A DNA stretch of 64,000 bases, taken from contig CAHIKZ030000805.1 in the NCBI GenBank assembly GCA_903632075.3, forward strand, positions 609,501 to 673,500, given 5' to 3'. Shown in pieces: positions 33,660 to 44,622 of the stretch. The position numbers were made by a program, and so were the translations under genes. The first letter of the stretch is position 1. Each line of letters opens with the position of its first letter. Below the pieces are notes generated by a model. It was not told the DNA's origin. It searched no databases and saw nothing but the letters and a program-made list of their open reading frames with translations. Source of the DNA: Acanthosepion pharaonis. Its lineage: Eukaryota; Mollusca; Cephalopoda; Sepiida; Sepiidae.

Positions 33660-33722
33660 CAGTCTTAATAGGATTCGAACTCGGGTCTCACGATTGGAAC
33701 GCTAAAGCTATAACCATAAGAG
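33660..33722 (-). mobile_element. tRNA-like SINE head fragment
   Basis: The minus strand reads GTTATAGCTTTAGCGTTCCA and GAGTTCGAATCC, placed like Pol III A and B boxes. No SINE body follows. Confidence 0.45.
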
Positions 33723-34713
33723 GGAAAATTCTGTCATCTAATTCCTGCATTGTTTCATTGCTTGAAATTATGGCGACAATTTCCAAAGAAACCAGGATGA
33801 TACTGAATATGTCTAAGAATATGAACCAGCGGTATGGACTTTGGGGTGTAGATGTTTTGGATAAGATCAAATTCGGTGATGAAACGAAGATGAAGCCGCA
33901 TTCTAATGTGTGAATTAGTCCCAAGGCCGAAGGAAAGCGAAATGACCCACATTATTAGGACAGTGACGTTTTTGAGAGTAAGAGTCTGACGCTTTAGGGC
34001 TTCATAAAAAGTGATGATTCAAGAAAATTGATTAAGATTTAAGATATCTTGAATAGTGCCAAATATATTATGTGGCTGAAGGAACATTTGATACCAGTCT
34101 TAGATAAAGACGAGATCTTTTAGCATTACGTAACTCCATATCACTGATTTGCATGCAGCACAACAGAGACTGATTGATGAATGTGTCACTCTATTAAAAA
34201 ATGACTTAAATCATGGATCAAATGTTGATAGAACTAACGAGTAGAATTCATCAGAAGAATCCGCGTGATCTTGGGTTGTGGTAGTCCAAACCCGGGAATG
34301 GTATCTAGTACCAGTGGAGGTGGTGAAGGACTTGTACGCATCCTATCCCAGGCGCATTGAAGCAATTATTTAAGCTTCAGGAAGCCACTCAAAATATTAA
34401 TAACGTGCATTAACTTCTTGACATTATAAAATAAAATTTAATTAGAGTTTTCTTTTTTTAAACACATCTGACTCGGTTTATGTGGGGTGGTCGAAGTCTT
34501 TTGCACGCCTATTTTTTTTTTTTTTTGGAGGTTGGGGGCGTCTCGCATCTTCCACGCTACTTCAGAACCCCTGCTAATAGAATATGATAATTAGGTGTGA
34601 AAACAACTCCAATGTTTCATCTACAGACAGCACAATAAAGAAAACATCCATTTTATAAGATGGCAATTATTAGAAATTTGCAATTATTTAAAATGGTATA
34701 AAATTTTCACACA

Positions 34714-34720
<7 letters not shown>
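33723..34720. other. No gene recognised; possible retroelement debris at 34250-34400
   Basis: 34260-34400 contains RRIRVILGCGSPNPGM followed by a Gly/Ser string in one frame. It reads like protein-coding debris, but I cannot name the source. The 60-80 codon ORFs near 33.7-33.95 kb have no recognisable domain. Confidence 0.3.

Positions 34721-34774
<54 letters not shown>
34721..34774. repeat. (TA)n microsatellite
   Basis: Pure TA run. Confidence 0.95.
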
Positions 34775-34776
<2 letters not shown>

Positions 34777-35008
34777 CAATTTTGGTAATTTCAATTTTAT
34801 CATGTTTCTCCAATGAACCGGCGTGATCAGAAAAAGTATTTCATTTCAATAAAATCTACATTAGCGAAACAAAATTCCCGTTAAGCAGTTGGACGCTTGA
34901 TTATTACATTAAGTGTATTGACTTAAAAATTAGATTATAACTCAGGTTTTTGTTACTTTTTCTATCTCTCTCTCACACACACACACACATACACATACAC
35001 ATATTTCG

Positions 35009-35346
35009 TTGAATATAACAGACAAGAAAAAATTATTTTTTTATTTAGTTTTTTATTATTCTTACATTATTTTTTTTGCTTTTGTTTGGTGAGGGTCAGG
35101 AAGTGCAAAAATTATCCATATCTCAAGCGGTTTCGGACACATTCTTTCAAGGGAATTTGTTTTGGGATGTTGTTAATTTGTCAAGCATGAAGAGAAATTA
35201 ACAACACCTCAAAACAATCCCCCTCTTTAAAATGGTTAAAGAAGTGGCCGAAAACGCTTCGGACAATGGGTAATACTGACAATTTTTGCAATTCTGAAAA
35301 AACTAAATAAAAAAATTAATTGAATTTTCCTTGTCTGTTATATTCA
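35009..35346. repeat. Foldback repeat with arms of about 165 bp
   Basis: The left half begins TTGAATATAACAGACAAGAA and the right half ends TTGTCTGTTATATTCAA. The interior also pairs: GCAAAAATTATCCATATCTC with an inverted GCAAAAATTGTCAGTATTAC, TTTTGGGATGTTGTTAATTT with TTTTGAGGTGTTGTTAATTT. The arms meet near 35190 with almost no spacer. No coding capacity. Confidence 0.82.
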
Positions 35347-35392
35347 ATAAAAAATGTTTAAAAGAGAGGTTGCTACCAAAATATACATTAAT

Positions 35393-35394
<2 letters not shown>

Positions 35395-35425
<31 letters not shown>

Positions 35426-35760
35426 AAGAAAAACAAAAACCATTGATGGAACCAACTGACAACTTGCCAAAACCTGAAACTCTTATCCAGATACAATCTC
35501 GAATAAAAACGACGCTACAGAGAAAAGAAAGAGAGAAAAACGACTAAAGGCAAACTTTCCTGTTCAGTAAAGTGCTCGAAGCCTAGATTTGCTTGACCGA
35601 AGAAAAAAAAAACATCCCTTGACATCATTAAATTCTATGAAACGATGGTTCTAGCCTGAGTTTCACGCTCACGTGATCTTCAGACGACTTGAATGGAAAT
35701 GAAAGAAAAGAGGGGCGAGCTTTATATAATCCGTGAATCGCCCTAAAGCATTACGGGAAA
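35395..35760 (-). repeat. (CA)/(TA) run and unique DNA with a CTGAAGA...GAAAC hairpin
   Basis: (CA)n(TA)n at 35395-35424. On the minus strand at 35658-35683 the string CTGAAGATCACGTGAGCGTG leads into AAACTC; it resembles the hairpin motif near 21.65, 44.47 and 50.8 kb. Confidence 0.5.
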
Positions 35761-36447
35761 AATAATAATAATTTAATTAAAAATTATTTCATTAAAAAAA
35801 ACGTGCATAACTGCACCAACACAGGGGAAAAGGAAAATAAGCAAAGGAAAGAACCGTGAGTAGGTTAAACTACTAATTGTCTTACTGCAGGAACAGGTTC
35901 AGTAAGAAAAAAAAAATTACATCAATAAGGTAACACGCTAGTCTTGTGGTAGGTGATACAATAAGTATTTTATGTTACGTCTACGTCTGCTAATCTACTC
36001 TGATTTTTTTTTTATTAAGTATTCTGTTATTGTTGCTCAAACTTAGTATCACACATTTTTCTTCCATTTTTCTTTCTCTGTTTTAGCCAAATAAACTATA
36101 TTTCGCAATAAACAATTACATTCCATGGGACAGGGTACTTTTTAGTCTACAGTTGCATTTAGTTTTGTTTTGTTTACAATCACTGTTATTGAGCAAGTTT
36201 TTCTGATAATTTTCAATTATTTTTCTGATATTTTTACCCCCAAATATAACTCACTTTAATGTTATTTTTAGCGAATAGTTTCTTCATTTTTTCAGAAGTA
36301 GCAAATTGTTTTTTAATTAATGTTAGAAATATTCTTCCTATATTAGTTTTTACTAATTTCTGATCTTTTTATTAATGTTTCGTTATTGTTCACTATATTT
36401 TAGCTCATTTTTGTTCGCTTTTCCAAATGCTTATTCATATAAGTCAT

Positions 36448-36448
<1 letters not shown>
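35761..36448. other. AT-rich DNA, no gene recognised
   Basis: Nothing beyond homopolymer runs. Confidence 0.4.

Positions 36449-36521
<73 letters not shown>
36449..36521. repeat. (TA)n(CA)n compound microsatellite
   Basis: TA run at 36449-36478, then CA run to 36521. It adjoins the left end of the Tc1-like relic. Confidence 0.95.
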
Positions 36522-36523
<2 letters not shown>

Positions 36524-36910
36524 CAGTTAAAAAGTTTGAGGCAACCCCTCGTCATTTTTTAAATTAGCCCCAAAAGAAGTTTTGTACTTTAAATAAGAGA
36601 AAATTATTATGCACAGTTAAAAAAGTGAGACATGATTTTTTTATTAGAAATTTTATTATGACAAAAAGAAAAAAAAACATTTTATGATAAAATTTTGCTC
36701 TCGTCAAAATATCCTCCTTTAGCCGTGATTACTGCAGTCCAAATTTTTGGCATCTTGCAAAAGTTTCTCAAAGAATAAATTTGATATTTGATTCAATTCC
36801 TTTTTCAATGACTCTAAGAGCTCTTCTTTTTTTTTCTTTTTTTTTTCTTCATTCTTCTGTCAAGTTCATCCCATACTAATTCTTAGGGGTGGCTTCAAAC
36901 TTTTGAACTG
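36524..36910 (-). pseudogene. Internally deleted Tc1-like transposon
   Basis: TIRs CAGTTAAAAAGTTTGAGGCA and (inverted) GCTTCAAACTTTTGAACTG, with TA on both sides (36522-36523, 36911-36912). The minus strand encodes NFCKMPKIWTAVITAKGGYF, then DESKILS and a stop at about 36677, matching the Tc1-type transposase end (...MPKR...AVI-x-A-K-G-G-x-T/F). The remaining transposase sequence is absent or unreadable. Confidence 0.85.
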
Positions 36911-36912
36911 TA

Positions 36913-36913
<1 letters not shown>

Positions 36914-37000
<87 letters not shown>
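36914..37000. repeat. (TA)n(GT)n compound microsatellite
   Basis: TA run to 36960, then GT run to 37000. With the array at 36449-36521 it makes mirror-image microsatellites around the Tc1 relic: TA-CA on the left, TA-GT on the right. Confidence 0.95.
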
Positions 37001-37001
<1 letters not shown>

Positions 37002-37779
37002 CAATGATACACGACATTTTTGCAGAGCAAGTTCCTTTTCTTTGCTCTTCTGTGCTATGCAGTCAAAATTTTATTTCAAATATTTGTATTTGCTTTAAAG
37101 TGTTATTAGTTTGACTGGTGTATGTTTGTAGTCGTTTATTCATCTACGACATGTTATAATAATTTATAATATTCGATTTTCAAAATATGCTCTTGAAAAT
37201 ATGAACATTTCTTATTTTCCTTTTTTTTTTACATTCCTTACTTCCCTTTACTTCCGAGCTGTCATCTAAATACCGTGACTGTTACCACTTTCAAAGCAGA
37301 AAATAGTTTTATTTGAATAAATAAGAAATGTCATTATAAAAGCCATCAAAAAGACAATCGATTATTTATAAAAATCACAATAAATAAATTGGAAATGAAT
37401 AACGAAATACAATTATTCTTAAAGGCAAATATGCAAATTAGTTATTTCAAGGAACAAGCGTTAAGCTGGCCAAGATATAAGACACATGCTGTTAAGTTAA
37501 ATGATAAAATCGAATTAATTTGATAAGACAGACACGCACGTACATACAACTAGTTTTATATTTAATTTTTAGTGTTTCCTACTGATACAGACATGCATAT
37601 ATTTTGATGTTTATATATTACATGTATTGGGTTGTTTCGTTTAGCCTAATCATACGCATAGTTAAATAGGTGATCGGAAGACTGTTTTGCGCCAATCTTC
37701 TAAGTACATATTAAAAATCAAGATTTTGTATAATCTAGCCTAGTATAACATTCCCTTCGAGATGACTGGGATTCCCAGC
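37001..37779. other. No gene recognised
   Basis: AT-rich with no element that can be delimited. Confidence 0.4.
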
Positions 37780-37915
37780 ATGTATATTCTCCTAAAAGAA
37801 AGACGTTTGCATTGGTTTGAACATGTCGTGCGAATGGACGACAGTCGAATATCCAGAGACCTCATTGTCCGGGAGAGCTGGCTGAAGAAAAACGCCTGAT
37901 AGGCATGCCCTAACG
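37780..37915 (+). pseudogene. LINE reverse transcriptase tail fragment
   Basis: The frame reads LKERRLHWFEHVVRMDDSRI followed by SRDLIVRES, the same 'RLRW-x-GHVVRMDD-R-P' region as in 14312-14790. It then breaks down. Confidence 0.65.
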
Positions 37916-38039
37916 ACGCTAAAAAAAAAAAAAATAGATAACAGATCCGAGGACCCTAGGCATCAACCCAAACACGTGGTCTTCAAACTATCAGTCTGGA
38001 GACAGTCAGTGAAGAAAGGCCTCTTCAGATTGGAAGTGA

Positions 38040-38535
38040 TATTTTTACTATTAATAATTTCACCCCAACAAGGTAGCAGAGCCACCAGTGTGTTACAGGG
38101 AGTGAAAGAGAATATGAATATTTTAACGTGGAGAAGTAAGGAAAAGGATAATAAAAGAACAGAATTCAGGAAGACAGAAGATGGCGATTGACGTTGTATT
38201 TAAATTTTTGAAGATTGTAGTTGGCAGGGAAGCAAGAAATCGGAAGGGGGTTCTACAGGCGAGAAGTACAAGAAAATAAATTATTAGAATAGAACTGATA
38301 GTTGCATCTAGCTATTTCAACAGTAAAACGGTGAGAGCTAGTTGCCAATCTAGTATCTCGCACTAAGGAGAACAGCTCATCAGAACAATTGTCATGAAAA
38401 TATTGGTAGAAAAGACAGAGGAAAGCTACGTCACGTCGGTGAGAAAGTGACTGAAGTAGAGATGCCTGGTCAAGAGCGATTACATTACAGACCATTCTTT
38501 GAATTTTGTCAGGAATCTCAAGATATTTAGTAGGA
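38040..38535 (-). pseudogene. Non-LTR retrotransposon 3' end (27.5-kb family), copy 1 of an adjoining pair
   Basis: The minus strand reads LLQSLSHRRDVAFLCLFYQY, FHDNCSDELFSLVRDTRLAT and the Phe/Ser-rich tail, then the 3' UTR ending TTGGGGTGAAATTATTAATA (38040 side). Its 5' side is cut where the second copy's 3' end begins. Confidence 0.8.
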
Positions 38536-38559
38536 GCACCAGACCAGATATTTTAAAAA

Positions 38560-39350
38560 GTATTTCACCCCAAGCGAAGCGGGAGAGCCACTAGCCTGCA
38601 GGGGGTTACAGTAAGTGAAAGTGATGGAAAATACTGTGTATAGAGGGGGGGATTGAGGAAAGGATAAAAGAAGAACGCAGATCACTGCAACAGAAGATAG
38701 CGATTGGCGTTGCATTTACATTTTTGAAGATTTTAATTATCAGGGAAGCAATTAAAAGGAAGAGAGTTCCACTATCGAGAAGCGCGAGAAAATAAACTGC
38801 TGGAGTAGAAGTGGTGGTTGCATTTAACTATTTCAGCAGTGAAAGCGTGGGACCTAGATGCCAATCTAGTAGCACGTTTAAATTCATGTAGTCGGGGTAT
38901 CAGGGAAGATAGCTCATCAGAACAGTTGCCATGAAAATATTTGTAGAAAAGACAGAGAGAATTTACATCATGTCTATGAGAGAGTGACTGAAGTCGAGAT
39001 GTCAAGTTAGGACCGATTACATTGCAGATCCTTCTTTGGATTTTGTCGAGAATCTCGAGATGAAGAGCAGAGGCACCAGACCAAATATGGCAACAATATT
39101 CCTTGAACGGAGGAATGGTAGATTTATAAATGTGCAAGAAGGAATCTGACGGAATTCACAACACAGTGAACCAACTTTCCTAGCAGTAGACATAGCAATT
39201 GATTCAATATGACCACTTCAGTTCATGTCAGTGGAAAACGTGAGTCCAAGAAGTGTTGTTCCACTGGAGTTTATCACCAGCGATGGCAGGCAGTAATTGT
39301 TCTCTGTGGTGGTTAAATGAATTATATTTGCCTAACAGTCAGAGGTGAAA
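38560..39350 (-). pseudogene. Non-LTR retrotransposon 3' half (27.5-kb family), copy 2
   Basis: Best-read fragment of the family: a 121-codon minus frame reads HIYKSTIPPFKEYCCHIWSG, LQSLSHRHDVNSLCLFYKYF, HGNCSDELSSLIPRLHEFKR and RATRLASRSHAFTAEIVKC. Upstream on the minus strand, LLGLTFSTDMN and ESIAMSTARKVGSLCC extend it towards 39350 with frameshifts. The 3' UTR ends near 38563 (GCTTGGGGTGAAATACTTTT). Confidence 0.85.
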
Positions 39351-39359
39351 AGGTTAAGA

Positions 39360-40139
39360 CGGAAAACTGAAAGTCTTACAAACAGTTCAGCATGAAACTT
39401 CGTCTGCGTCAAGTGTTTTTGGGACTGTTATTCTCGTATAGGTTTATCAAGACGCAACGGATACTCTGCCTGAAACATCATACTGATCACAACTCCATCG
39501 TCTCCCGAGACTGACGGATACCTAATGTAACCAAGAAAACAATTTACTCTAACACACAAACTAATAAATACAGTTACAAAATTGTGTTAAATTCAACATT
39601 AACTTATAAACTGATTGTCTTTTCTTTGTTTTGTAAACATACAACGGGCCCCTCTTTCAACTCTTCACTGACTAGACAAGGAAACTCCACGGTGCATCAA
39701 TATTCTCATTCGTGTCGAAGAGCATAAAAACTGGGAAAGGTCCAGACACGATCACAAGGATACTAAAAAGGAAAAATAAAAGGCACGACGAGAAATGAAA
39801 ACGCGAACCCTGCTTGCAATATATTCCGTTGTCTCTTTCAGGGAGACTTCTGTACTGTCGATGAGTCGGTAGGTGACACTTAGGGGAAAATTCTGATATC
39901 TCGGACTAACGAATCAGCTTTTCTCCTCAGCTAACGAGAAATCCCATCAACTCTCTGCCCATCTCTACATGACTACGCGCGTCTGGCAACCCTAACAGGC
40001 GGCATCGGAAATAACTTTGACAGTCAGCCTTCACTTGACACTACTTCGTGTATCGTCCGCCAAGGATGGCTCAGAGTTGCCCTCAATTCGAATTGTAACT
40101 GTTAATATTGACCCGCGACCGGAAATCTTCAGTGCCCGG
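39360..40139. other. Moderately GC-richer DNA without a recognised feature
   Basis: 39400-40130 is less AT-biased than its surroundings. It holds no ORF of note and no definable ends. It could be part of an LTR or an unannotated repeat; I cannot support either. Confidence 0.3.
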
Positions 40140-40410
40140 TTTTGTTATCGTTTGACCCAAAAAGTTTTCATTTAACAGTTTCTTCTATCGCACTTTTCGC
40201 TTGTGGAACTCTCTTCTGGCTTCTTGCTTTCCAGTCAGCTTTGATCTTCAAAAATTTAAATGCAATGTCAATCGTTATCTTCTGTCTTCTGTCTTCTTAT
40301 TCTTTTATTGTCCTCGCTGCATAATAGTAGTTTTTCCTCATATTCTCTAACACTCAATATCCTCTTGCATCCTAGTGGCTTTATTGCCTTGTTTGGGGTG
40401 AAATGATTAA
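40140..40410 (+). pseudogene. Non-LTR retrotransposon 3' end (27.5-kb family)
   Basis: Shares ATCTTCAAAAATTTAAATGC and the 3' UTR string CTAGTGGCTTTATTGCCTTG followed by TTTGGGGTGAAATGATTAAA with the other copies. The 60-codon ORF here is a shifted frame of that tail. Confidence 0.75.
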
Positions 40411-40938
40411 AAAAAATATTTATTTATTTATTTATTTGTTATTCTCTTTTGATCAAGTGGGTGGCTACTTTTGAAGATTCCATTTCACAGGTTTCATTGC
40501 CGGTCATAAAAACACAAAACAGTTAAGACTGAGATAAAATCTCACACTATTCACATCTCTGTGGATACCCTTTTCATAGTGTTATATTTTCCCGTGCAAT
40601 TTTTTTTTTCTGTTATCTGGCTGTTGCTTTTACAGTTTTTTCTTTATATCTCCATATCTATTAATGTATTTTCTCTGTCACCTGCAAGAACCGACAATAT
40701 TATTGTCGACCAGATGGTGACTAATAGCTGATTGATGAGTATTACGTTCAATATCGCTTTAAAAATACTTAGGCGTTATCAAACGACACTTGGATCACTT
40801 GATGCTCAAAGCATGGTTTGACAATAATTATGTGATTTTCACTTGATGTACCTCTTGCAGTTTGCTCTTGTTTATTTTCGTTTCTCTTTTTTGATGAAAG
40901 AATTCGGCACCATTGAAACATTTTGATTTATTTTTCAG

Positions 40939-41056
40939 TCAAGTGCCACAACCGAACACTGACGGCAATTGGGAACTTCCGGGCGGCGGCACTGGCGGAG
41001 GCGGTGGAATGACAAAGCGTTCATCGTGTCAAACTCGACGTCGTTCTCCACACTGA
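40939..41056 (+). CDS. Candidate 3'-terminal coding exon, unknown gene
   Basis: A strong acceptor (TTGATTTATTTTTCAG, AG at 40937-40938) is followed by 38 codons: QVPQPNTDGNWELPGGGTGG, GGGMTKRSSCQTRRRSPH, then TGA at 41054-41056. The exon is clearly GC-richer than both flanks, has a Gly run and a basic C-terminus, and is followed by a pyrimidine/CA-rich stretch that could be 3' UTR. I do not recognise the protein. The partner exons would lie upstream on the plus strand, and none can be identified here. It may belong to a gene whose body is outside the window. Chance remains possible. Confidence 0.4.
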
Positions 41057-41205
41057 CGGCAAACGTCATCTTCTCTCTACCTCGACCGAGTCACACCCCT
41101 GCCCTACATATTTTCACACAAACACACACAAGAATCAAATTTTCCTGATGTGAAACAGAACAACAGTGTCTCTTTAAGCACAACTAAACGTTTTATTTAA
41201 AACTA

Positions 41206-41500
41206 GGTACCAACATGAGATCGCTGGAAAACGAGCATAGCAGGATAATAATGGCCTCAAATTTGATGAAAATAATTTTCTGTCAATTTTGCTGATCCAA
41301 AAAAAGATACAAGATTTTTAACGAAAATTTTGTACTTGCTAGAAATTATTAAAAAATGTAAAAAAAAATAATCAAAAAATACTTTGATCTTTCCTCTTGA
41401 TAATAACATAAACATTTAGACGATAAAATTTTGTTTTCGTCAAGTTTAAGGCCGTTATTATCCTGCTATGCTCATTTTCCAGCGATCTCATGTTGGTACC
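41206..41500. mobile_element. 295-bp TIR MITE with GGTACC ends
   Basis: Ends GGTACCAACATGAGATCGCT and, inverted, AGCGATCTCATGTTGGTACC, with near-identical arms of about 65 bp (including GAGCATAGCAGGATAATAA). TA lies outside both ends (41204-41205, 41501-41502). The interior is AT-rich and non-coding. The few arm mismatches suggest a young copy. Confidence 0.88.
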
Positions 41501-41940
41501 TATTTAAAACAGTTCCTGACTACGCTACCAAAGAAACCAATAGAAAAAATATATATGTATATATGTAAGATTTGTCTGTTATTTTCTTTTTAATGAAGTT
41601 ACGTGTAAGGCTAAGTTATGTAGAAAAATATTCATCGATTCGCATGTATGGCTGTAAAATACGTGAAACCAACTTTTTTTTTTCTTTAAAAAAAAAGAAT
41701 TTCTATACTGAATTTTCAGTTGTAAATGATTTACCCAGAACAACAATTATGGAATTAATCTTAAACATAATGTGCCAGAAAATTAGAGGCAGCTACCTAA
41801 TAATGCCTAGCTCCTCTCGTTCCTTGAATAACAGCGGCTACGCAGCGTAGCGTAGAGTGTACGAAGTGTTGAAGTAGTTTTACGACAGTGTAAGAGTTAG
41901 CTGATGGTGGAGGGGTGAGAAATGGAATCGTGCGAAAGGC

Positions 41941-42267
41941 GTGGATGCAACGGCATCGGTTGTAATTTCAGTTCTGTTCACCAACCCCACTCTTCACACC
42001 GATAACCGCTACGCTACACACATATCAACCGGCAACGATGATGAACATAAAAGAATGCAAGTGATCCGCAATACGATCTCCTCCACACACGAATTTGACT
42101 GTCTGCCCGAAGGAGCTGGAAACGAGACACATCTGACCAGTCTTCTACAGTGGCGATGTTATTTGACACAGGTGAGACACGTTAACCGTAGTGTTAATAC
42201 TGGAACTCCTGTTGATCGACGACTAAGAAACACAAAGGAATGTAGTGAACACCTGACAGTATGCTAG
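41941..42267 (+). other. Uncharacterised open frame, possible exon
   Basis: 108 codons (MDATASVVISVLFTNPTLHT...) in slightly GC-richer DNA. A plausible internal exon would run from the acceptor TTGTAATTTCAG (ends 41971) to the donor CACAG|GTGAGA (42171/42172), 200 bp. However, ACCGATAACCGCTACGCTAC within it resembles the antisense head of the tRNA SINE at 49.77 kb. No known domain. Confidence 0.22.
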
Positions 42268-42681
42268 CTAAATATCTGATCTGCACCATTGTTGTTTATT
42301 TACCGTTCTTATCAGTACTGTTGTGCCATCATTTGTGGCCGTCTGCAGCTTTTTTTTTTTTTTTTTTTTTGTACGGCTGATATCTGTCTGGGATTCACAT
42401 GTTCCTAGCATACGCTTGCTACTGTTGCTCAAGATAAACCACGAGCATTTACCACCCTGGAGATAGAGTGTTCCCACCTCTTTCTAGTTCCAGTAATCAA
42501 ACGTGATCAAATCTTCTCCACATCTCGTAGCTGCCACAGCTTCACTGTTACAGCTACACCGCCTCTTTACCTGTGATGTAACACATATATCATCTACCTG
42601 AATCCAAGTGTGTGTGGGGGGTTAAACCATCCAGTGTATTGCTGTCTCTAATTTCTAACATTTCAATTTATACGAAATTTA

Positions 42682-43344
42682 TTACCGTATATACTCGAGT
42701 ATAGGGCGATCAGTTATGATCAGTTTTTACTGCAAAAATAGCAGGGGCGCACTAGACGCAGGTAACGTTTTTTTAAGAGGTTAAAAATTATGAATTTCCG
42801 GTGACTGGTTGCACTACACACAGGTAATTCTTTCTGAGCAGGTTAAAATTCATGCCTTTTCGGTGGTCGTAACCTACCTGGTAAGGCCTATATTCACACG
42901 GTACCTTTGAGATTGGGAAAAATCTATTAATTCTTCATTTAGGCATTTAAGGTATTTATTCATTTGAAGTGGCACACATAGTGGATATTACTTTGCTCCT
43001 TATGTAGCGACAAAAGGGAACAAACTTAGAAAGGGTAAAGGAGCTACCGTAGTCAGGTATGGACGAAGACAAAATTACGTATCAGATATTTTACAGTAAG
43101 TGTTTTTCTCGCCATTTGAGGGTAACTTTGTACAAAAAAGAATGAAGACTATATATATATATATATATGTGTCCAAGATGATGTCCAGTACTGCAATATT
43201 TGACTACAGTAGACCTACTATTATTGCTCAGAACCTGGGATCGCATCATACACGAGCTATATGAAAAAAATCAGGTTCTTGACAAAAAAATATCAGGGGT
43301 CGCACTATATATGAAGTAGACTTATACACGAGTATATACGGTAA
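42682..43344 (+). mobile_element. TIR element of the 'accgtatatactcg' family, best copy
   Basis: Left end TTACCGTATATACTCGAGTA, right end in inverted form TTACCGTATATACTCGTGTA. The interior repeats GGTCGCACTA-like and 'cagggg(g/t)cgcact' blocks and has no transposase. Relatives at 11587-11974 and 55177-55344. Confidence 0.8.
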
Positions 43345-44101
43345 ATATAAAAACTGATCATAGAATTTTCATCTATGCCATAATAACAAAAGTGATATTT
43401 TAAAATCATAATTTATTATATAAGTTTGTTCTTTTTCAGACTATACAGGAGGAGGAGTGCTGAAAAGTTATCAACCGGTCACCCTACCTTTAAACAGAAT
43501 TCTGATGTTTGATCATTGGATACTGATTTTGAGAAGTGGGTCGGCCCGGGCCAGGTCGAGATATTTTCAGCACCCCCCTCATGTATATGATGGTATGTGT
43601 ATGCATATGTATGAGCATATATTTGGATTTACCTTAAAATATTGTCGCTTCTGGAAAGTCGACCATCGTGTTATGGCAGTTTCAGTGTCATAAAAAAGTC
43701 CTTTTGAGGTTTGCCTTTTGTGTATCAAGCTAGCATGTTTATTAAGAAGGTTAAAATCTAATTATATTCTTCTACCAATCATGAAAAACAGGAGTGAAAG
43801 TGAACAGGCAAATTGCCTTCAATATAGAGATTAACTACAAGTAAATGTTTGTAGTTTACTTGTTTGAAAAGCCAATATGGAGTTCTGCGCGCACAAGTAC
43901 TAAAAAGTGTATGTCCGGTGGATTTTTGTTTTTTAAATGTGCAGCTGGTTTGGACGCATCTGATTGAAATGCTTTTCCATCCCAAGTGGTGAATATTTAA
44001 AAAACGCGGTTTCTTCTGTTCTCGCCAATGATCTCGACTCGTTCGTGTAGAATTCAGTATGAGGAAATTACCTTAGAATATTGCTGAGTCTTGCACATAC
44101 A

Positions 44102-44102
<1 letters not shown>
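43345..44102. other. No gene recognised; weak inverted repeat near 43446-43580
   Basis: GGAGGAGGAGTGCTGAAAAG and, about 100 bp on, TTTTCAGCACCCCCCTC are imperfect inverted copies, possibly a small hairpin element. Otherwise unremarkable. Confidence 0.4.
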
Positions 44103-44142
<40 letters not shown>

Positions 44143-44190
44143 GAAAGTATTTACGTTTATACTCTTGTGTGTGTATATATATGTAACTGT
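44103..44190. repeat. (TA)n/(GT)n microsatellites
   Basis: TA run 44103-44125, GT run 44128-44143, and a second GT/TA patch near 44166-44183. Confidence 0.9.
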
Positions 44191-44369
44191 ATTCATGCCA
44201 ATATATGTTAAACTGTAGAGCGACGACAATTAACTGTTTCTTCAAAAGATATTAGTATAGTTATGTTGCATTAAACATTTCACACACACGCACACACATA
44301 TATAAATCGAACACTTTATTTCGTTCACGAGGAGGGGTAGATTATTCTAATTCCACATTCCATGCCTTT

Positions 44370-44548
44370 GGGTATCTCAGTTTCAGTTACCTGGCACGTG
44401 GAATTAGAACACCCCCCCACGTGGACTAAATAAAGGGTTCGGTTTGAAATTCTAACAAATATCACCTGAAGAAGGCCGGAACGTACAACGGCCGAAACGT
44501 CATGAATGTGGCAATAAAGATGAGGGCAACAGTCCGAATAATGTAAAG

Positions 44549-44549
<1 letters not shown>
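44370..44549 (+). mobile_element. Half copy of the inverted-arm tRNA element
   Basis: Matches the right half of 21374-21739: TGGCACGTGGA, AATAAAGGGTTCGGTTTGAA, CTGAAGAAGGCCGGAACGTA, CGGCCGAAACGTCATGAATG, ending CCGAATAATGTAAAG. The tRNA-like part and left arm are absent, and the 3' end runs straight into (TA)n. Confidence 0.75.

Positions 44550-44621
<72 letters not shown>
44549..44621. repeat. (TA)n microsatellite
   Basis: TA run of about 70 bp with one GT interruption, beginning at the terminus of the half element. Confidence 0.95.

Positions 44622-44622
<1 letters not shown>

Noticed and set aside
39360..40139. LTR retrotransposon or host exon in GC-richer DNA
   Set aside because: No TG...CA ends, primer-binding site, direct repeat or coding frame could be found.
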